Assembly (NCBI GenBank): GCA_024220505.1
Contig: JAKZZE010000007.1
Span: forward strand, 248,001 to 312,000
DNA length: 64,000 nucleotides
Origin: Rhizopus arrhizus
Taxonomy: Eukaryota; Mucoromycota; Mucoromycetes; Mucorales; Rhizopodaceae
Direction: 5' to 3'
The position numbers and the translations under genes are program-made. Position 1 is the first letter of the stretch, and the number at the start of each line of letters is the position of its first letter. The notes beneath the pieces are model-generated. The model was given only the letters and a program-made list of their open reading frames with translations. It searched no databases and was not told the DNA's origin. This document shows positions 33,467 through 46,570 of this stretch, in pieces.

Positions 33467-35551
33467 ATGAGTGAAGGTCTATTTTCAAAGCATTCATCAT
33501 TAAATGCAGGTACAGTGACATCAATATTTTTTTTTTTGCAATCATAACTCAAAAGCTTTGCTTAATGGTATGTTAGGCGCCATTCCTGCATCAGCAGAAG
33601 AATTATCTCAAAGATATACAAAGCTTTTTCAGCAATATTCACGGTAATGACCTGAAAAAAAAAGCTACTAAAACTGATTATTTTGTTAGATTAAAGGCAC
33701 AACATGCAGTATTAAAAAAGGCAGTAATAAAAGTATTTAGAAAAGATAAAAAGAAAAAAAAACGCGAATAGCAAGCTAATCCATCATTTTCAGGAACAAG
33801 CATCTAATGTAGCTCTTCAAGGAAATTTAAAAGAGAAAGAAAAAGAGTTGCGGAAGGTATAGCTATAAAAAGACGAATAGAAAAGAGATAGGATAAACAA
33901 AGATATATCAAAAGTAGCTTCAAGAACAATTGGACCTTTTATCTTTTCATAACGAAAGGCTAACAAAGCGCATTCAGGCCGTACAAGAAAGTGACCAGGT
34001 AAAGAAGGTTTAGATCCATACGATGCTGTTACTTATGACAAGGTTTATGTAGAAAGGAAATCATTTTTCTATACTAGGTGGTTCTGTTAAAAAGGAGTTG
34101 GCAAAAAGTACACAAGCTTTGGATGCTGCCAGTTTGGACTTGGAACAAAAGATTAAAGAAAATGAAAGACTTCATGAAGAGCTTACAGAGAGAAAGCTTG
34201 AATTTACAGATGGCATCAATGCTTTACAAAAACAAATTAAAGATCTGGAACAGCGAGTCCAAGAGCTACAGGTAGAAAACACCCAATTTAATCAATCAAA
34301 CACTGGAGAATCAAGTACTCAGGAAGCCCAACCAGAGCAATCTTTGAAAAGGACGATAGATGAGCTCCAATTAAATTTGAGCCAAAAGACGCAACTATTG
34401 GAAGAATTGGAACAAACAATTCAGCAAAATGATAGTCATCTTTTATTAGAAATTCGTAGTCTACGCACAATTTTACTAGCCAAAGTGGACGATATAGAAA
34501 ATACGAGTTTGAAAGATGTTTTATCTGAAAGTAGCTTGAAAACTTTAGAGGATGAAGCAAATAATTATATCCATTCTGTTGGAAATAGTACTTTAGAGGT
34601 AAGAGAAACCGACACACATTACAAGTAAAGTTTAGTTAATCACAATGACAGAGCAAAATGACATCACTGCCGCATGAGGTTGCGGAAAAGTTAAAGATAT
34701 CACATGAAACTTGGAGAGAAGAGTTTGTAAAAGTTAGCACTGAACTACAAGAGAAGAAAAAGGAATTAGACGAGTTTTTGGAAAGGGCAAGACAAGGGCA
34801 AGATGATGCAAGCCTATTTGCAACTCAAATAAAAGAACTTCACGATAAATACGACCAAGAAATGAAACAGCTCGATGAGAAGCATAAAGAAAAGATGAAT
34901 CAAGCCAATGCAAGATATGAAGACCAGTTGAAGGAATATTTATCAACGAAAGATGATAGCATGAATAAGATTCAGCAATTAGAGATGCTTAACGATGCGC
35001 TTAAAAAAGAAAATACCAAATTAGAGCAAGAGATTGAACAGATACATACCACCAAGCCCTTCAAGATAGATAATGAGACACAGACGGATGCAGTGATAGA
35101 AAAAGAAGAAAACACGGAGAATGTTGTATACCCAAAAGAAGAACAGGAAGAAGATGAAGAGGCCTTTGTCTACACAGGTGTAGATGCACAACCATCAACA
35201 GTAAAGCAAGAAGAGAAAAAAGAAAAAGATAGTGATAACCAAGAGAATATTCAGATGTTGAAATTGTTCTATGAACAGAAAATCAAGAACATGACTGAAA
35301 AACTACAAAAGACGGATAGTAAAGTCGTAATATTTGCAGAAATGTACAAAAAGGCAAAGGAAAAATTAGCTTCTGAAGAAAAAGATAAACAAGTGATGAT
35401 ATCAGAAATCGTAAGACTGGATAATGAAGTAAAGCGTATTCAGGATTTATTGAATACTGAAGAATCAAACTATCAGAAACAAATAGATTTAATGACTGAA
35501 TACATTGCCACTATTCAAGAACAACAAAGTGATCGACAAGAAGAAACTTGA
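33467..35551 (+). CDS. PPP1R21/KLRAQ-type coiled-coil protein
   Basis: Seven exons (33467-33509, 33577-33643, 33690-33732, 33794-33856, 33918-33998, 34053-34598, 34652-35551) give 580 residues. The N-terminal 100 residues match the KLRAQ domain of animal PPP1R21: ELSQRYTKLFQQYSRLKAQ, VLKKAVIKEQASNVALQG, KEKELRKLQEQLDLLSFHNE and RLTKRIQAVQESD. Then ENERLHEELTERK matches the next conserved coil. The rest is almost entirely coiled coil with an acidic patch (EEQEEDEEAFVYTG). Human PPP1R21 (780 aa) is the Fy-2 subunit of the Rab5 effector FERRY complex, which links mRNA and ribosomes to early endosomes. The five small exons were joined by hand; the acceptor at 34052 was chosen because it keeps frame. 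Confidence 0.8.
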
Positions 35552-36247
35552 TAAATAAAAGTGTCCTATCATTAGTTCTGTATTTGTTTTAACCATTGTC
35601 TTTGCAAGTATCGTTATGATTATACTGCATTTAAAACGCAGGGTAAAGTTCATTCACAAGTCATGTATTAAATGAACGAGAAAATTAAGAAACCCAAATG
35701 CTATAGTCTTTCTATTGGCATCATAACGATTGGTTTTTCTGCTGGTTGAGCTACTAATTCTTTTCTGACCATGCTTTCTACATTTATCAGAGCAAAATGA
35801 AGTTATGAAATATATGCAAAAGATTTTTTAAGAAATTTGGTACATCTTGATAATAGTATCCAAGTTAGTGTACACTGTCTCATTCTCTGTTTAACGTTAT
35901 TCTGTATACCCTTCATATCAAAGCAAAAACTCATGTTGCTACTACTAAACAAGAAAATAATCATATAGTATTTTTTTTTAATATGTCACTTTAGTTATCA
36001 CTGCTTTTTCAAGCTCATATATGTCTTTAATGACACTTTTGAGTACATATTTTATTTCATGCATTTTTCTCATAATTTAAATTGTTTGGACAAAACTATT
36101 CAAGTGAAGGAAACACTAGGGACGTGTTCGTTTTTTTTTTTCCTAATTCAGAGTTTTGGGAACAAAGTTGGGCTAGAGAGAAAATCACAGTCACATTCTA
36201 TCATATTCTGTTGACTTTTGTACCCGTAAGTTTTTTATTTCTATACA
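35552..36247. other. Intergenic, no gene seen
   Basis: Nearly 700 AT-rich bases hold the 3' end of the PPP1R21 homologue and the promoter of PRP31. A T11 run at about 36130-36140 and a C/T-rich stretch precede the PRP31 start. No coding frame is supported. Confidence 0.35.
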
Positions 36248-37912
36248 ATGGCCACTTTAGCAGACGAACTTGCAGCTGATCTTGATTTCACAGACGAAGA
36301 AGAAGAAGAAGAGGTTAGATCTGAATATGATGAAGAAGAAGAAGCTAGAAACAAGCTAGAAAAAGAGAAAGAAAGCAAGGATCTTAGTACAGACATGGAC
36401 CTTGACGATGAAACTAAAGATAATTTGCAGGAAAATGCAAATAGCATAAAAAAGATTTGCAAATTACTTTACAGTAAACAGACTCAAGATGTATTAAAGG
36501 TAAAAGATGGATTGATTTTTAAAAGTTTAATCTAATATTTTATTATTCAGAAAATTGATTATTATAAAGAACAAAATCGTACTGCGATCAATGTAATGGG
36601 CCCAACTGAAGAAGACGAAGAATATAAACTGATTGTACAATCAAACAGCATAACGGCAGATATTGATAGCGAGATTCAAAATGTACACAAGGTACACACG
36701 ACCCTGTTTTATTTAGTATATAAAAAAGGAGAGACTCAATACATTTTATAGTTTATTCGTGATCACTATGCGCCAAAGTTTCCTGAACTGGAAACACTTG
36801 TGCATAACCCACTTGATTATGCACGTACAGTGAAAGCCATAGCCAATGAATTAGATGTTACAAAAATAGATCTTCGACCTATTCTACCCTCTGCTACCAT
36901 CATGGTGATTACCGTAACAGCATCCACAACCAGCGGTAGACAGCTAACAGCCGAAGAATGGAAGTTGACAGAAGAAGCATGCGATATGGCATTAGACTTG
37001 GATGCTGCTCGAAAGAAGATTATGACCTATGTCGAATCCAGAATGACTGTGATCGCTCCCAATCTGTCCTACGTTGTGGGTACCTCTACAGCTGCAAGAT
37101 TACTCACTGCGGCAGGTGGGCTTGCAGCATTCTGTAAGATTCCTGCGTGCAACGTTCAGGTCGTCGGTAACAGCAAAAAGACAAATACGGGGTTTTCGAC
37201 AGCCCACATGGAACGACACGCCGGTTACATTTATTACTCAGATATTGTCAACTCTGTGCCACAGGACTTGCGTCGAAAGGCAGTTAAGATCGTATCAGCA
37301 AAAGCTGCACTGGCTGCACGTATCGATGCCACTCATCAGTCACCTCACGGTGATGCAGGAAGAAAGATGAGAGAAGAAATCGATAACAAGATTGAAAAGT
37401 TACAAGAGCCGCCTCCATCCAAGGTTGTTAAAGCTTTACCCGTACCTGATGAGGGTCCCAAGAAGAGAAGAGGCGGTAAGCGAGTGAGAAGACAAAAGGA
37501 AGCCTATGCTATGACAGAATTAAGAGCTGCACGTAACCGTATGGCATTCGGTGAAGCAGAGGAAGAAGTAGGATATGGTGATGAAACAGAGGGCTTGGGT
37601 ATGGCAACAAAGCAGATTGGTAAAATCAGAGCTTCTGTTTCTGATCAAAGAAATAAGAGTAAGACACAGAAAGAAATATAAAAAAAATCGATGCATGTCT
37701 AATCTCCTTTTTTGTTTCTAGTCAAAGCACCCAAACTGAAATCTTTTACGAACCGTGTTTCAGGGACGACTACTTCTGGTTTGGCATCCTCTTTGGCTTT
37801 CACACCTGCTCAAAGTATGGAGTTGGTCGACCCTACAGCTGTATTGGAAAACAAAAAGAAGAATGATGAAAAATACTTTGGGGATGGAGCATTTTCTATT
37901 ATACGAAAATAA
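36248..37912 (+). CDS. PRP31: U4/U6 snRNP splicing factor Prp31
   Basis: Four exons (36248-36499, 36551-36691, 36752-37658, 37722-37912) give 496 residues. An acidic N-terminus (ADLDFTDEEEEEEVRSEYDE) leads to the NOSIC segment (FIRDHYAPKFPELETLV) and the NOP domain: AARKKIMTYVESRMTVIAPN, VGTSTAARLLTAAGGLAAF, NTGFSTAHMERHAGYIYYSD, LRRKAVKIVSAKAALAARID. This domain binds the U4 snRNA k-turn/15.5K complex. The C-terminal Prp31 domain includes GPKKRRGGKRVRRQKE and a closing AFTPAQSMELVDP. Exon 3 splices at 37658 (AGA|GTAAGA), not at the apparent stop at 37681; this removes a false end and joins the last exon in frame. Confidence 0.93.
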
Positions 37913-38530
37913 ATGTTGCTCTCTAGCGTCCATCATAAATATGTTACACTGCTGCTTCTTTTTGCTTTTAACAAATTGAAACATTTATTTTGTATTAGTA
38001 AAGTCTATGCAATACTAATTTTGGTTCTCAATTTGTATTGATTTATTGAATTATTGGTTAATGAGTTTACGAATCAAATTCAAAGTAGAATTTACTCAAA
38101 ACTTTGAAAAATTTATTCGTTTGCTGGGTAGACCCTTATTTATGAGGTCATAATAGAATAATTTTGTGATTTGTAGAATCTTTTTATTTTTTTTAATTTG
38201 ATCAAGTTTACTTTTGATAAATTCACGCTGGATGCAGTATCTCATTTCTCTCTTTCTTGCTTTTCCATCTACTAAAAGAACATTATGGACGGGTTCCCTG
38301 ATCCAAAACTACATTTAAAACGCGATTTTATTTAGCCGACTATAATAAGAAGCAAAGTCTAGCTGGATTAAAAACGTTCTTTAAAATTGCGGAGTGGACA
38401 ACGGCAAGTCTGAACAAAGCAATGAGCAAATGCATGATATATTAAAAGACTTATTTTTAATCTTTTTTTTACTTGTTTTTATTTATTACATCTTTATTTA
38501 TTCAGTCAATTCAAATAGTGTGTATTTAAC
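37913..38530. other. Intergenic, no gene seen
   Basis: About 620 AT-rich bases lie between PRP31 and the RGS-FSP1 gene, both on the plus strand. There are T-rich runs near 38183-38195 and 38455-38490 before the next start codon, and no coding frame. Confidence 0.35.
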
Positions 38531-41064
38531 ATGGATAACGAACTGAATTCATATAGTGACGACAGGTCAACCATGTGTAATTCTACAAGGAATAGTCAAC
38601 GAATGTCTGTCTCTAGTGATTCAACATGTATTCATAACGAAGATAATCGATTGGACTATATTCTTTCCTGTCCAAAGCAATTAGCCTACTTTCAGGCTTA
38701 TTTGCAAGACATATATGCTCATGAAAATCTCTTATTCATTGAAGCTCTTTCTGAATTGCGACATGAAAACTTTCCTGGTAACATTGAAGCCATTGTGATG
38801 AGGTATTGTACAGCTGATGATGATTACAAACGCGGATCAATGACTAAATTTATGGGACATAGAATCTGGAAAACATTTTTAGCTCATGACTCACAGCTGG
38901 AAATAAATGTATACGGCAAAGAAGAGATCAATCAGTACCTTGAATCACACAAATGGGGAATCATATCAAAAGATGATGCTATACGTTTATTTAGCAATGC
39001 TGAAAGAGAAGTGAAGCAATTTCTTGTAAAAACCATTACGTATAAAAAATGATGAGAGCAAATGTGTATTTACTTGTATTTTTGATTATTTAGAATGAGA
39101 AAGTGATTGAATTTGACAAGATCTTTAAACTTCAAAAGTAAGTATTCTTTTCTACTTTATGAATAAAAGTTAAAGTCTTTATCTATGCTACAGTAGAAAA
39201 AACATTGAACCAAATTTAGAATTTAAGAAAAAGGTTGTTATTATTGGTGGAGGGTTCACGGTAAGTGACATGACTTGACCTGTTTTGTAATTCTCATCTT
39301 TCTTTTTGGTGACGCAAAAAAAGGGTTTCACGATCGCATCAATTTTAGATCCAATGCCACGTTTTCATGTTACCTTGATAGACGTTAAAGGTAAATACCG
39401 TTTGGACGCACAAAAAAAGAAATTCTAAAAAAAAAACTTTTGCATCAAATAGATTCATTTGAATATACACCAGGGATGATCAAGGTAAAAATAGAAATAA
39501 AATTGTTTTATAAACATGCTTTAAATACTTTATTAGTTACTCGTTAGGCCAGAGGAAACTTCTTCATTAAGAGTCAGACATGATGCTTATGTTAAGAATG
39601 GTCGCGTAGTCATTGGTTATGCAAAGAAAATTGTTGGTAATGGTAAATTTGTTGTAGTAAATAATGAAACGGTAAGAAAAGTAAAGGGTTAAGCTGCAAA
39701 TGTTTGATGATCCCACTTTAGATACCATTTGATTATCTTGTTATATGTACTGGAAGCAGATACAAGTCAAAATTGAAATCGTTTGATACTTCTTCTTTAT
39801 ATCGATTGTCCGAAATTACAACTGAGCATAATGATTTAAAGAAGGCAAAGTCTGTTTTAATTGTCGGTATGTATGCATATGCCTGTAGATGTAAATCAGG
39901 ATGCTTACTTATATAATGGCAGGTGGCGGTTTAGTAGGATGTGAATTAGCAAGCGAAATAGCTACTCACGAGTTCCCTGCTCCCTATAATTTCAAGAAAA
40001 AGATTACAATTGTTGAAGCCAACTCGACATTGGTCAAACGAAGTTCATCAAGAAGACAGAAAAATGCATTGAAATATTTTAATAGCCTTGGCATTAAGGT
40101 TGTATTAAACGAAAAAATCGTCAATTGGAGCTACACAGACAACAACACATACCTCGGAAGTAGTGGCACTGTGTATAGGGGATATGATAAAGTGTTTTTG
40201 GCCACAGGCACAAGTCCATGCAGCGACATTTTAGAGAGTGAAAGTGACATTGACTTTGAATCCTGTGTTGACCACTGGAGTAGGATTCGTGTGAAACCTA
40301 CGCTACAAATCGATCATTGGAAATACGACCATATCTTTGCGGGTGGTGATGTGACAAACGTGCTTGAAGAAAAAACAGGTTATGCTGCAACATTAGCTGG
40401 TGTTTGTATAGCAAGAAATATCTGTCGAATGGAAAAAGGTAAACCGCCTTTAGAGCAAGGATCAAAAGGTACCCTTCCAGCACCTTTGAAGCCTCTTCAT
40501 GGAATTGAATCGCTTGGGGGCATCGGACGACGTAAGTTTTTCTTTTGCAAATGAGTTGATCGTGAACTAAGTTAAAATTTACTACATGTAGAGCAATTAG
40601 GCTCCTTGAGGAAAACATTTTCCTTTCTCAACCCTAGTTGGGCTGCACTAAAGTATTTTGACGAAAAAGAGTTTTTACATATTGTGCAGGGGGAAACCAA
40701 ATCGTCTGTACCAGCAGCTGTTGGAAGAAAACCCAAAGCACTCAACCTACCAAAGGATTTCAGAGCTCAATGCTGCATTAAACATTATCAAGGAAAGCAA
40801 ATAGAACAACACTCCCCTCCGATATCTTCTGGGTCCTCTGTTCGTCGTAGGTTGTATGACAAAAGTTCAATTACTAATCTCTCTGGCTCTGAAGTTATTT
40901 CAAAGTCTGACCTTTCCTCGAATGATACATGGAACTGCATATGTGCGTCAGAAAACGAAAATGAGGACACCATTTCACTACAAGAGCAAACAATAGAAGG
41001 AAATTGGAAAAACAGAGCATTACGACCAAGGCCTCAAAGTGTACCATGTGACCATGCTATATAG
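38531..41064 (+). CDS. RGS domain fused to an FSP1/AIF-like FAD oxidoreductase
   Basis: Nine exons (38531-39025, 39094-39137, 39194-39260, 39324-39390, 39453-39484, 39537-39671, 39722-39866, 39923-40531, 40592-41064) give 688 residues. Residues about 37-175 look like an RGS domain: LAYFQAYLQDIYAHENLLFI, then DDAIRLFSNAEREVKQFLNE and KVIEFDKIF, the last part arriving only after splicing at 39025. Directly after it comes a two-dinucleotide-fold oxidoreductase: KVVIIGGGFTGFTIASILD (FAD), FEYTPGMIKLLVRPEE, IPFDYLVICTGSRY, SVLIVGGGLVGCELASEIAT (NAD(P)H), and HIFAGGDVTN. This order fits AIFM2/FSP1, a membrane quinone reductase. A 170-residue polar C-terminal tail is extra. Joined exons keep frame throughout, so the fusion looks real. 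Confidence 0.8.
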
Positions 41065-42336
41065 TAATGGTAGTGGGTCTAAACCCACGACTAACTGTTA
41101 AAATCACTAGTATTCTTTTGTTAATAAATTATAGAAAAATAAAATTATTACATCTTACCTTATCTTTTTTTTTTCCTACTTAAAATCAATGATCAATATC
41201 TTTCACTACATAAATGACAGACATGATATTCTTGTTAAGTAGGATCCTTACAGTTTGGGAAATCTGGGGTTTAGATTAGAATATTTTATATGCAAGTTAA
41301 CAAACTTAATTAGCCTTAATACTATTCATATGAAAATGGCTTGAGTAAATTCGTTTATATTCCTGTGCTTATGCTCAAGATACCAAGAAATATTACGTTG
41401 CGGTTTCATACTATAATCCTCATACCAAACATATTACTTGTAATCTTACCTAAGGAAAAAAAAACTTCATAAGCAAACAGACTAGTATACAAAAGTTTAA
41501 ATGATAGCAAATACTCTTTGTCCAGCTTCTAAATAAACCTGTGGTAATATGTCTGAAAAAATCTTGCCAGTTTTAGTTTGATTGCAAAAGCATTTTATTC
41601 AAGCTATACACAAGTTTGAATGAATCGCTAGAACAGTCGATAAACATAATATCAGATCAAAGTCTAGTTCATTCATGAAACTGTGAGTAATGAATCATTG
41701 TCGAATGCTGAATCGTTTCGTGTTTGTAATATATCGGAAACCAATCATTTGCAGTATTTTGGTGATCGTTCTCTGATTTCGCTTTATGCTGACGCGAAAA
41801 GCAATGACTTCCTGTTCAAAATCCATTACTTCAATTCTTTGCTATTCATATCATAACAGATGCTAATCATTTAATTATTGGAGTGTGTTGAACTGCAAAG
41901 AAGTTGCTGAAAAGTGCCAATGGCACAGTTGGCAAAATAACAGCAATAATCATGATGGATCCTCAGTCTTACTTTTTTTATAATGATTATCATCTTTTGC
42001 TTTATTTACACATAGTTATCCTCTAGATATTCTTGTATTTCATTCACCAATTGGCTCAGCTTGAAACCGCCAATTGGTACTATGATCACCATGTGTTCCT
42101 CTTGGTTCATATTGCTCTCAACTTTGTGACCCCTTTTATCCACTGTACACCATTTTCAGAAAGTGAAGTCGCATTTTTACATGCTTTATAATCCAATACA
42201 TACAAAAAAGCGACAAGTAAAGACGACACTTATTCCTGAAAATAGTGTAAATAAAATTCTTCTAGAAAAGTTTTTACTGGTACAACCGAGATATGCAAAG
42301 AAAAGAGGGAAAATACGATGGTTTATTTTATAAAGT
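41065..42336. other. Intergenic between convergent genes, with a stray coding-like fragment
   Basis: About 1.27 kb between the RGS-FSP1 gene (plus) and PDS5 (minus). Mostly AT-rich with no gene. On the minus strand 42110-42006 there is a short frame starting MNQEEHMVIIVPIGGFKL and ending in EYLEDNYV, extendable upstream through one stop (VDKRGHKVESN). It could be a decayed exon; it is listed under findings. Confidence 0.4.
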
Positions 42337-45300
42337 TTAAACTCTGGCGCGCTTACTTTCAAAAGTTGTTGCTGATCTCGCTCGCTATAAAAAAAGTTAG
42401 TAAAATGTACGATTCTTTTTATCATCTTTACCTTATCTCCCAGCTTTCGATTTTCTTCTTCCAATTTTTCAACAAATGCTTGAGGTAAGTAGGACTTTTT
42501 TATAGTCTAAAACAATTGCGTGAATACATTTATAATTAACTTTTATTGATCCACTTACCTCGTTTTGTACCGTTCCTGAGGGTAAGCTTCTGTAAAGTCT
42601 AGATTGTAAACTTAACTGACCAGTGTATGCATTAAGTGGCCATGAAGCTTCATTACATTTGTGCTTTATCAGTAAGCTAGTCATATCACTGAGCACATAA
42701 GAGTTCTAATAGAATCATGCTTTAGTAAAAATTGTACAAATCATAAACAGTAAGCTTACGTGGCTGAGTTCATCAGATACCATATCCTTGGACAGTTTGA
42801 TCTTTTGAACAATATGATACAAGAACGATACGTTATCAGCGTTTGCAACACAGCTTATAAAGAATTTAATATACTGTGCAAATATCTCCAAGTCTTCGAC
42901 AGAAACAGTAAAATCAGGATGATGAGCCAACAAGTGTATCAATCTGACGAGAGAGGAGTCCAAAACGGTGGATTCATCTTGTTTAACATCTAGCAGAGAA
43001 AGGCGCTTTTGAATGAAACTTCGAATTTGCTTTAGTAAAGCAGCTTCCGGTTCATGAGCACAGATAAATAACAGAGAATAATAACGAGAATGAATTTTTC
43101 CTGTTTGTAACCCTTTCATCAAAAATTCTGCAAATTCAGCACGAACATAATAGCAGGTATCTTGCAATGTATAGCTTAATCTTTCAAACTTGGGAACAGT
43201 CAACTCGTTCATGTATTTGTTGTACTCTGTTAATGTGACAATAAATTGTGAAGCATTGAGTCGAAGATGAGATGTTTCAGCAGAACTATGGATAATAAAA
43301 ACATGAGAACTCCCAACATATTCTATTTTTTTGTGTTTCTTTTTACTTTATATTGTCAGAAAAAGCATTATCACAAGTCCTTTCAAGTAATTCCCATAAA
43401 ATAGAAAATGTTTTGGTAACCACATGCTCCTCAGCTTCTATTTCATCCTTACAAGCTTCCAAGTAATTCACAAGTAAGCGAACACCCACAACTTTTTGTT
43501 TTGACAAAGCAGGTAAAGATTCATATACAACCCATTCAGGATTAGAGTCAGTAAACTAAATTAAGAAGCATCAGAGGATTTGCAGAAAACAAAGATTAAA
43601 AAATTTACCGTTTTGGTTGGTGTTGTCAAAAGAGTCTTTTCGATAAAATTCAGAACCAAGTCGATAACAGATGTTAAAAGCTTAGGCTCATATAATGCAA
43701 ATTGTGAAAGACTTGTCAAGGTTGCAAGCAAATTGGGGTGCTTCAATGATAAGTCATCGCATAAACTGTCGACTAAATCCACTAAAGTAATATCTGCATT
43801 TTTCATGTTTCCAAGAACAACAGAAGCCGAATCAGCCTGTGAAACGTTTCCTTCAATAACATACGATCGAAGACGATTGATCACATTTCTATAACAATAA
43901 TGTTATGCATTTGGATAAAACAATATACGCTTTCAATACCTGTCGTATGTCTTTTGGCCAGGATGCGACTTGCTTATCTCTGCTAAAATTTCTAGCTCTT
44001 CTTCAGCTACAAAATGGTTGTTTATATTCTGTTGTCAATGCTGTAAAATTGTATGCTTACCAGAAGCACTATCGTTATCATTCATTATCCCTTGGATGAC
44101 ATCTTTCATACATCCTTCATACATCACAGGATAGCTTATGGACATTTCCTTCAAGATTTCTCGAGCTGTAACTGATTTTTGATTTGCTGTGCTATTTCTG
44201 CGTCCTTTTGGTAATTTTGACATCTTCAATAAGTGAGGAATGGTATTTTTGTTTAATAATGTGGGACATGCTCTGTTGAAAATAGCTTGGAATATTTCTA
44301 CAGATCCGGCTTGATCTTCATTTATGTTGGCCAATAATTTATCCTATGTACCGTTAGCATCATTCAACTTTAATATTATTTAGTTTATTACCTTGGCTTT
44401 ATGAATTTGCTTGTAATTAGAGTCTACACGTATACTACTCTTCAACAGCTTTATGTCTTTACTACTTTTTTGATTAAGAAAAGTTCTCATAGCGTTGAGA
44501 GTTCTAGGCTTATCTGCAAAATGAGCTATAAGGAGCGTTTTGTATTAGGATCTTTTTGTATCAGATAAATGATTGCATACCAGCCAAGTACTTTAGGAAT
44601 TCATCATTCTTAATACGCTCATGATCACTAGGTTCATTATTGCCAAGCTATAGTTATAAATGTTAACTTTTGTCATTTGTATTGATAAAAAGTAACTTGC
44701 CATGCTCTCGCCAATTCTGAGATATTTATGCATATCATCATTGAAACGCTTTTGCTTCCTAACGATTGCAGTAAAGGCTAACTTTTGTCTTTGTTCCAAG
44801 GTTTCTAAAACGGTAATGAGTCTCTCGGTTCTCTGCTGGTCATCTTCATTATAAGGGAATATGTAAGCGAACAGAGTATCTTCTAATGCCATCATCACTG
44901 CAGCATCACCGGTATATACACGGTTAAGCAAGCTCTTGGGAATCCATCCTACTTTTTGAATAGCTGTCTTATCACCTGCATGAATACTGTCAAACCACTT
45001 GTCATATACAGATCCTATCGTCTTCATAGCTTGAACCCTCACAACGTTCTGTTTTCAACAAATTGAGTTTTAAAAGTATATGCATTTTTCTTTTATTTTT
45101 CACCTTTTTATCCTTCGTTCTTTCTTCCACTGACTCCAGTATTGACTTATCAAGCTGTTTCAAATCACTGCTTAAAGCAATTTCTCCAATAACCTTACAA
45201 GAAATCGAACGCACTTTTTCATCAGGATCAGCCAGCTTAAGCTTAATGCAATCTAATACAAAAAATTAAAATATTTGTCATTTTCAAAATAGCGTAGTTT

Positions 45301-45970
45301 ACCAATAATGTCCGTGGCTAAATCCACATGGTTTTTGTAAACATCAACGCACATTTCCAACCACTTTACACGTAATTGGGCGAGCTTATCATCACGTCTA
45401 CCGAGCCATGTCTTCCAAATAGAGGGATATTTTTCTGAAACATTGGTGTCGGGATGAGCAAATAGTTTTCCCATAGTTTCAGTTGCCATCTGTCTGACGT
45501 TAGCTTGATCAAGCTTCATCTCTTCTTGAACCAAAGGCAAAACGTTCAATAATAAATCAGGTACGACTGCATTTACTTTGATGATCAATTCGTGTGCCTT
45601 TTTCAACTCTTCTAATTCTTCTGTTCCACTTGCATTGCTTACTGAAAGTAGGATGTCTGAAAAATATTGAATGGCTCGTCTTTGAAGGATTGGTGCACAA
45701 GTAGTACATATTTCAATTGCCATGATATATGCTGGGACAGTAGGACTCTATATATAATGGAACTTAACGTTCAACATAACACAAACAAAGCTATTTGTAC
45801 CTTTTCATGTTTAACAAATTGTTCAAAAATAAGTTCAATCACTTCTTGTCCAGATATACCAACTTCATCAATTATTTGCGTCAGGATGTCTGTCATACAA
45901 ACTTGAACATTTCTTGGTAACGAAGAACTTTTTTTTTGAATATTGAAAAAAGGGTTAGAAACAATACACG

Positions 45971-46008
<38 letters not shown>

Positions 46009-46570
46009 GCTGCAGCCCTGAAAAAATCATCGAACACAGGGATGACGATATCGTCAGAGTTGTCCAAATCTGATATAATAATAAAACTCTTAACAGTAGC
46101 CAAACTTTCCAATAAATAAAAATGATATTGAAACGCGTCGTTATCAGTTTTTCCAAAGTGAGACAAGTTTGATACAAAGAAAGCAAATATTTTTCTTAAT
46201 TCCACATTAGAATAAGGAGCTTCAGGTGCATATAAGCGTAAAATATCAGCCAAACAACAAGCTGCTATTGCTGTTACCGTTTTGTTGCTGTTTTTGAGAA
46301 TCTGCGCATGCGTTAGTTCCTTGGCAACATTCAAAAGTGATTCCTGGTCAACAGCGCCTTGTTCAAGTTCTTTTAGTTTTTGATGAAGTTCCTGAAAGAG
46401 TTTTACTTAGTCGGATGGAAACGTAAACTAAATTTCTACATTACTTTTAAGAGTACAAGTAAATCTTGAGCTTTTAATCCTCCTCGCTTCACAAGTGAAT
46501 GTGGAAAATCCAACTTTTTCAGTTCATAGTTATCCTGACTTTCACTTAATGAATCCAAGTCCATTAGCAT
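42337..46570 (-). CDS. PDS5: Sister chromatid cohesion protein Pds5
   Basis: Sixteen exons give 1,134 residues: 46570-46445, 46391-46006, 45927-45801, 45747-45303, 45252-45104, 45048-44701, 44647-44581, 44525-44392, 44343-44061, 44006-43940, 43888-43609, 43555-43347, 43285-42760, 42705-42559, 42494-42432, 42384-42337. The N-terminal part has the family's HEAT repeats: NKTVTAIAACCLADILRLYA, then APYSNVELRKIFAFFVSNL, then YHFYLLESLATVKSFIII. It continues through MATETMGKLFAHPDTNV and NVVRVQAMKTIGSVYDKWF to a lysine/arginine-rich end. Pds5 binds the Scc1/Rad21 kleisin with Wapl and Eso1-type factors to control cohesin on chromatin. Intron 6 uses a GC-AG pair (ATG|GCAAGT at 44700). The start could also be the second Met, six bases downstream. 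Confidence 0.88.
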
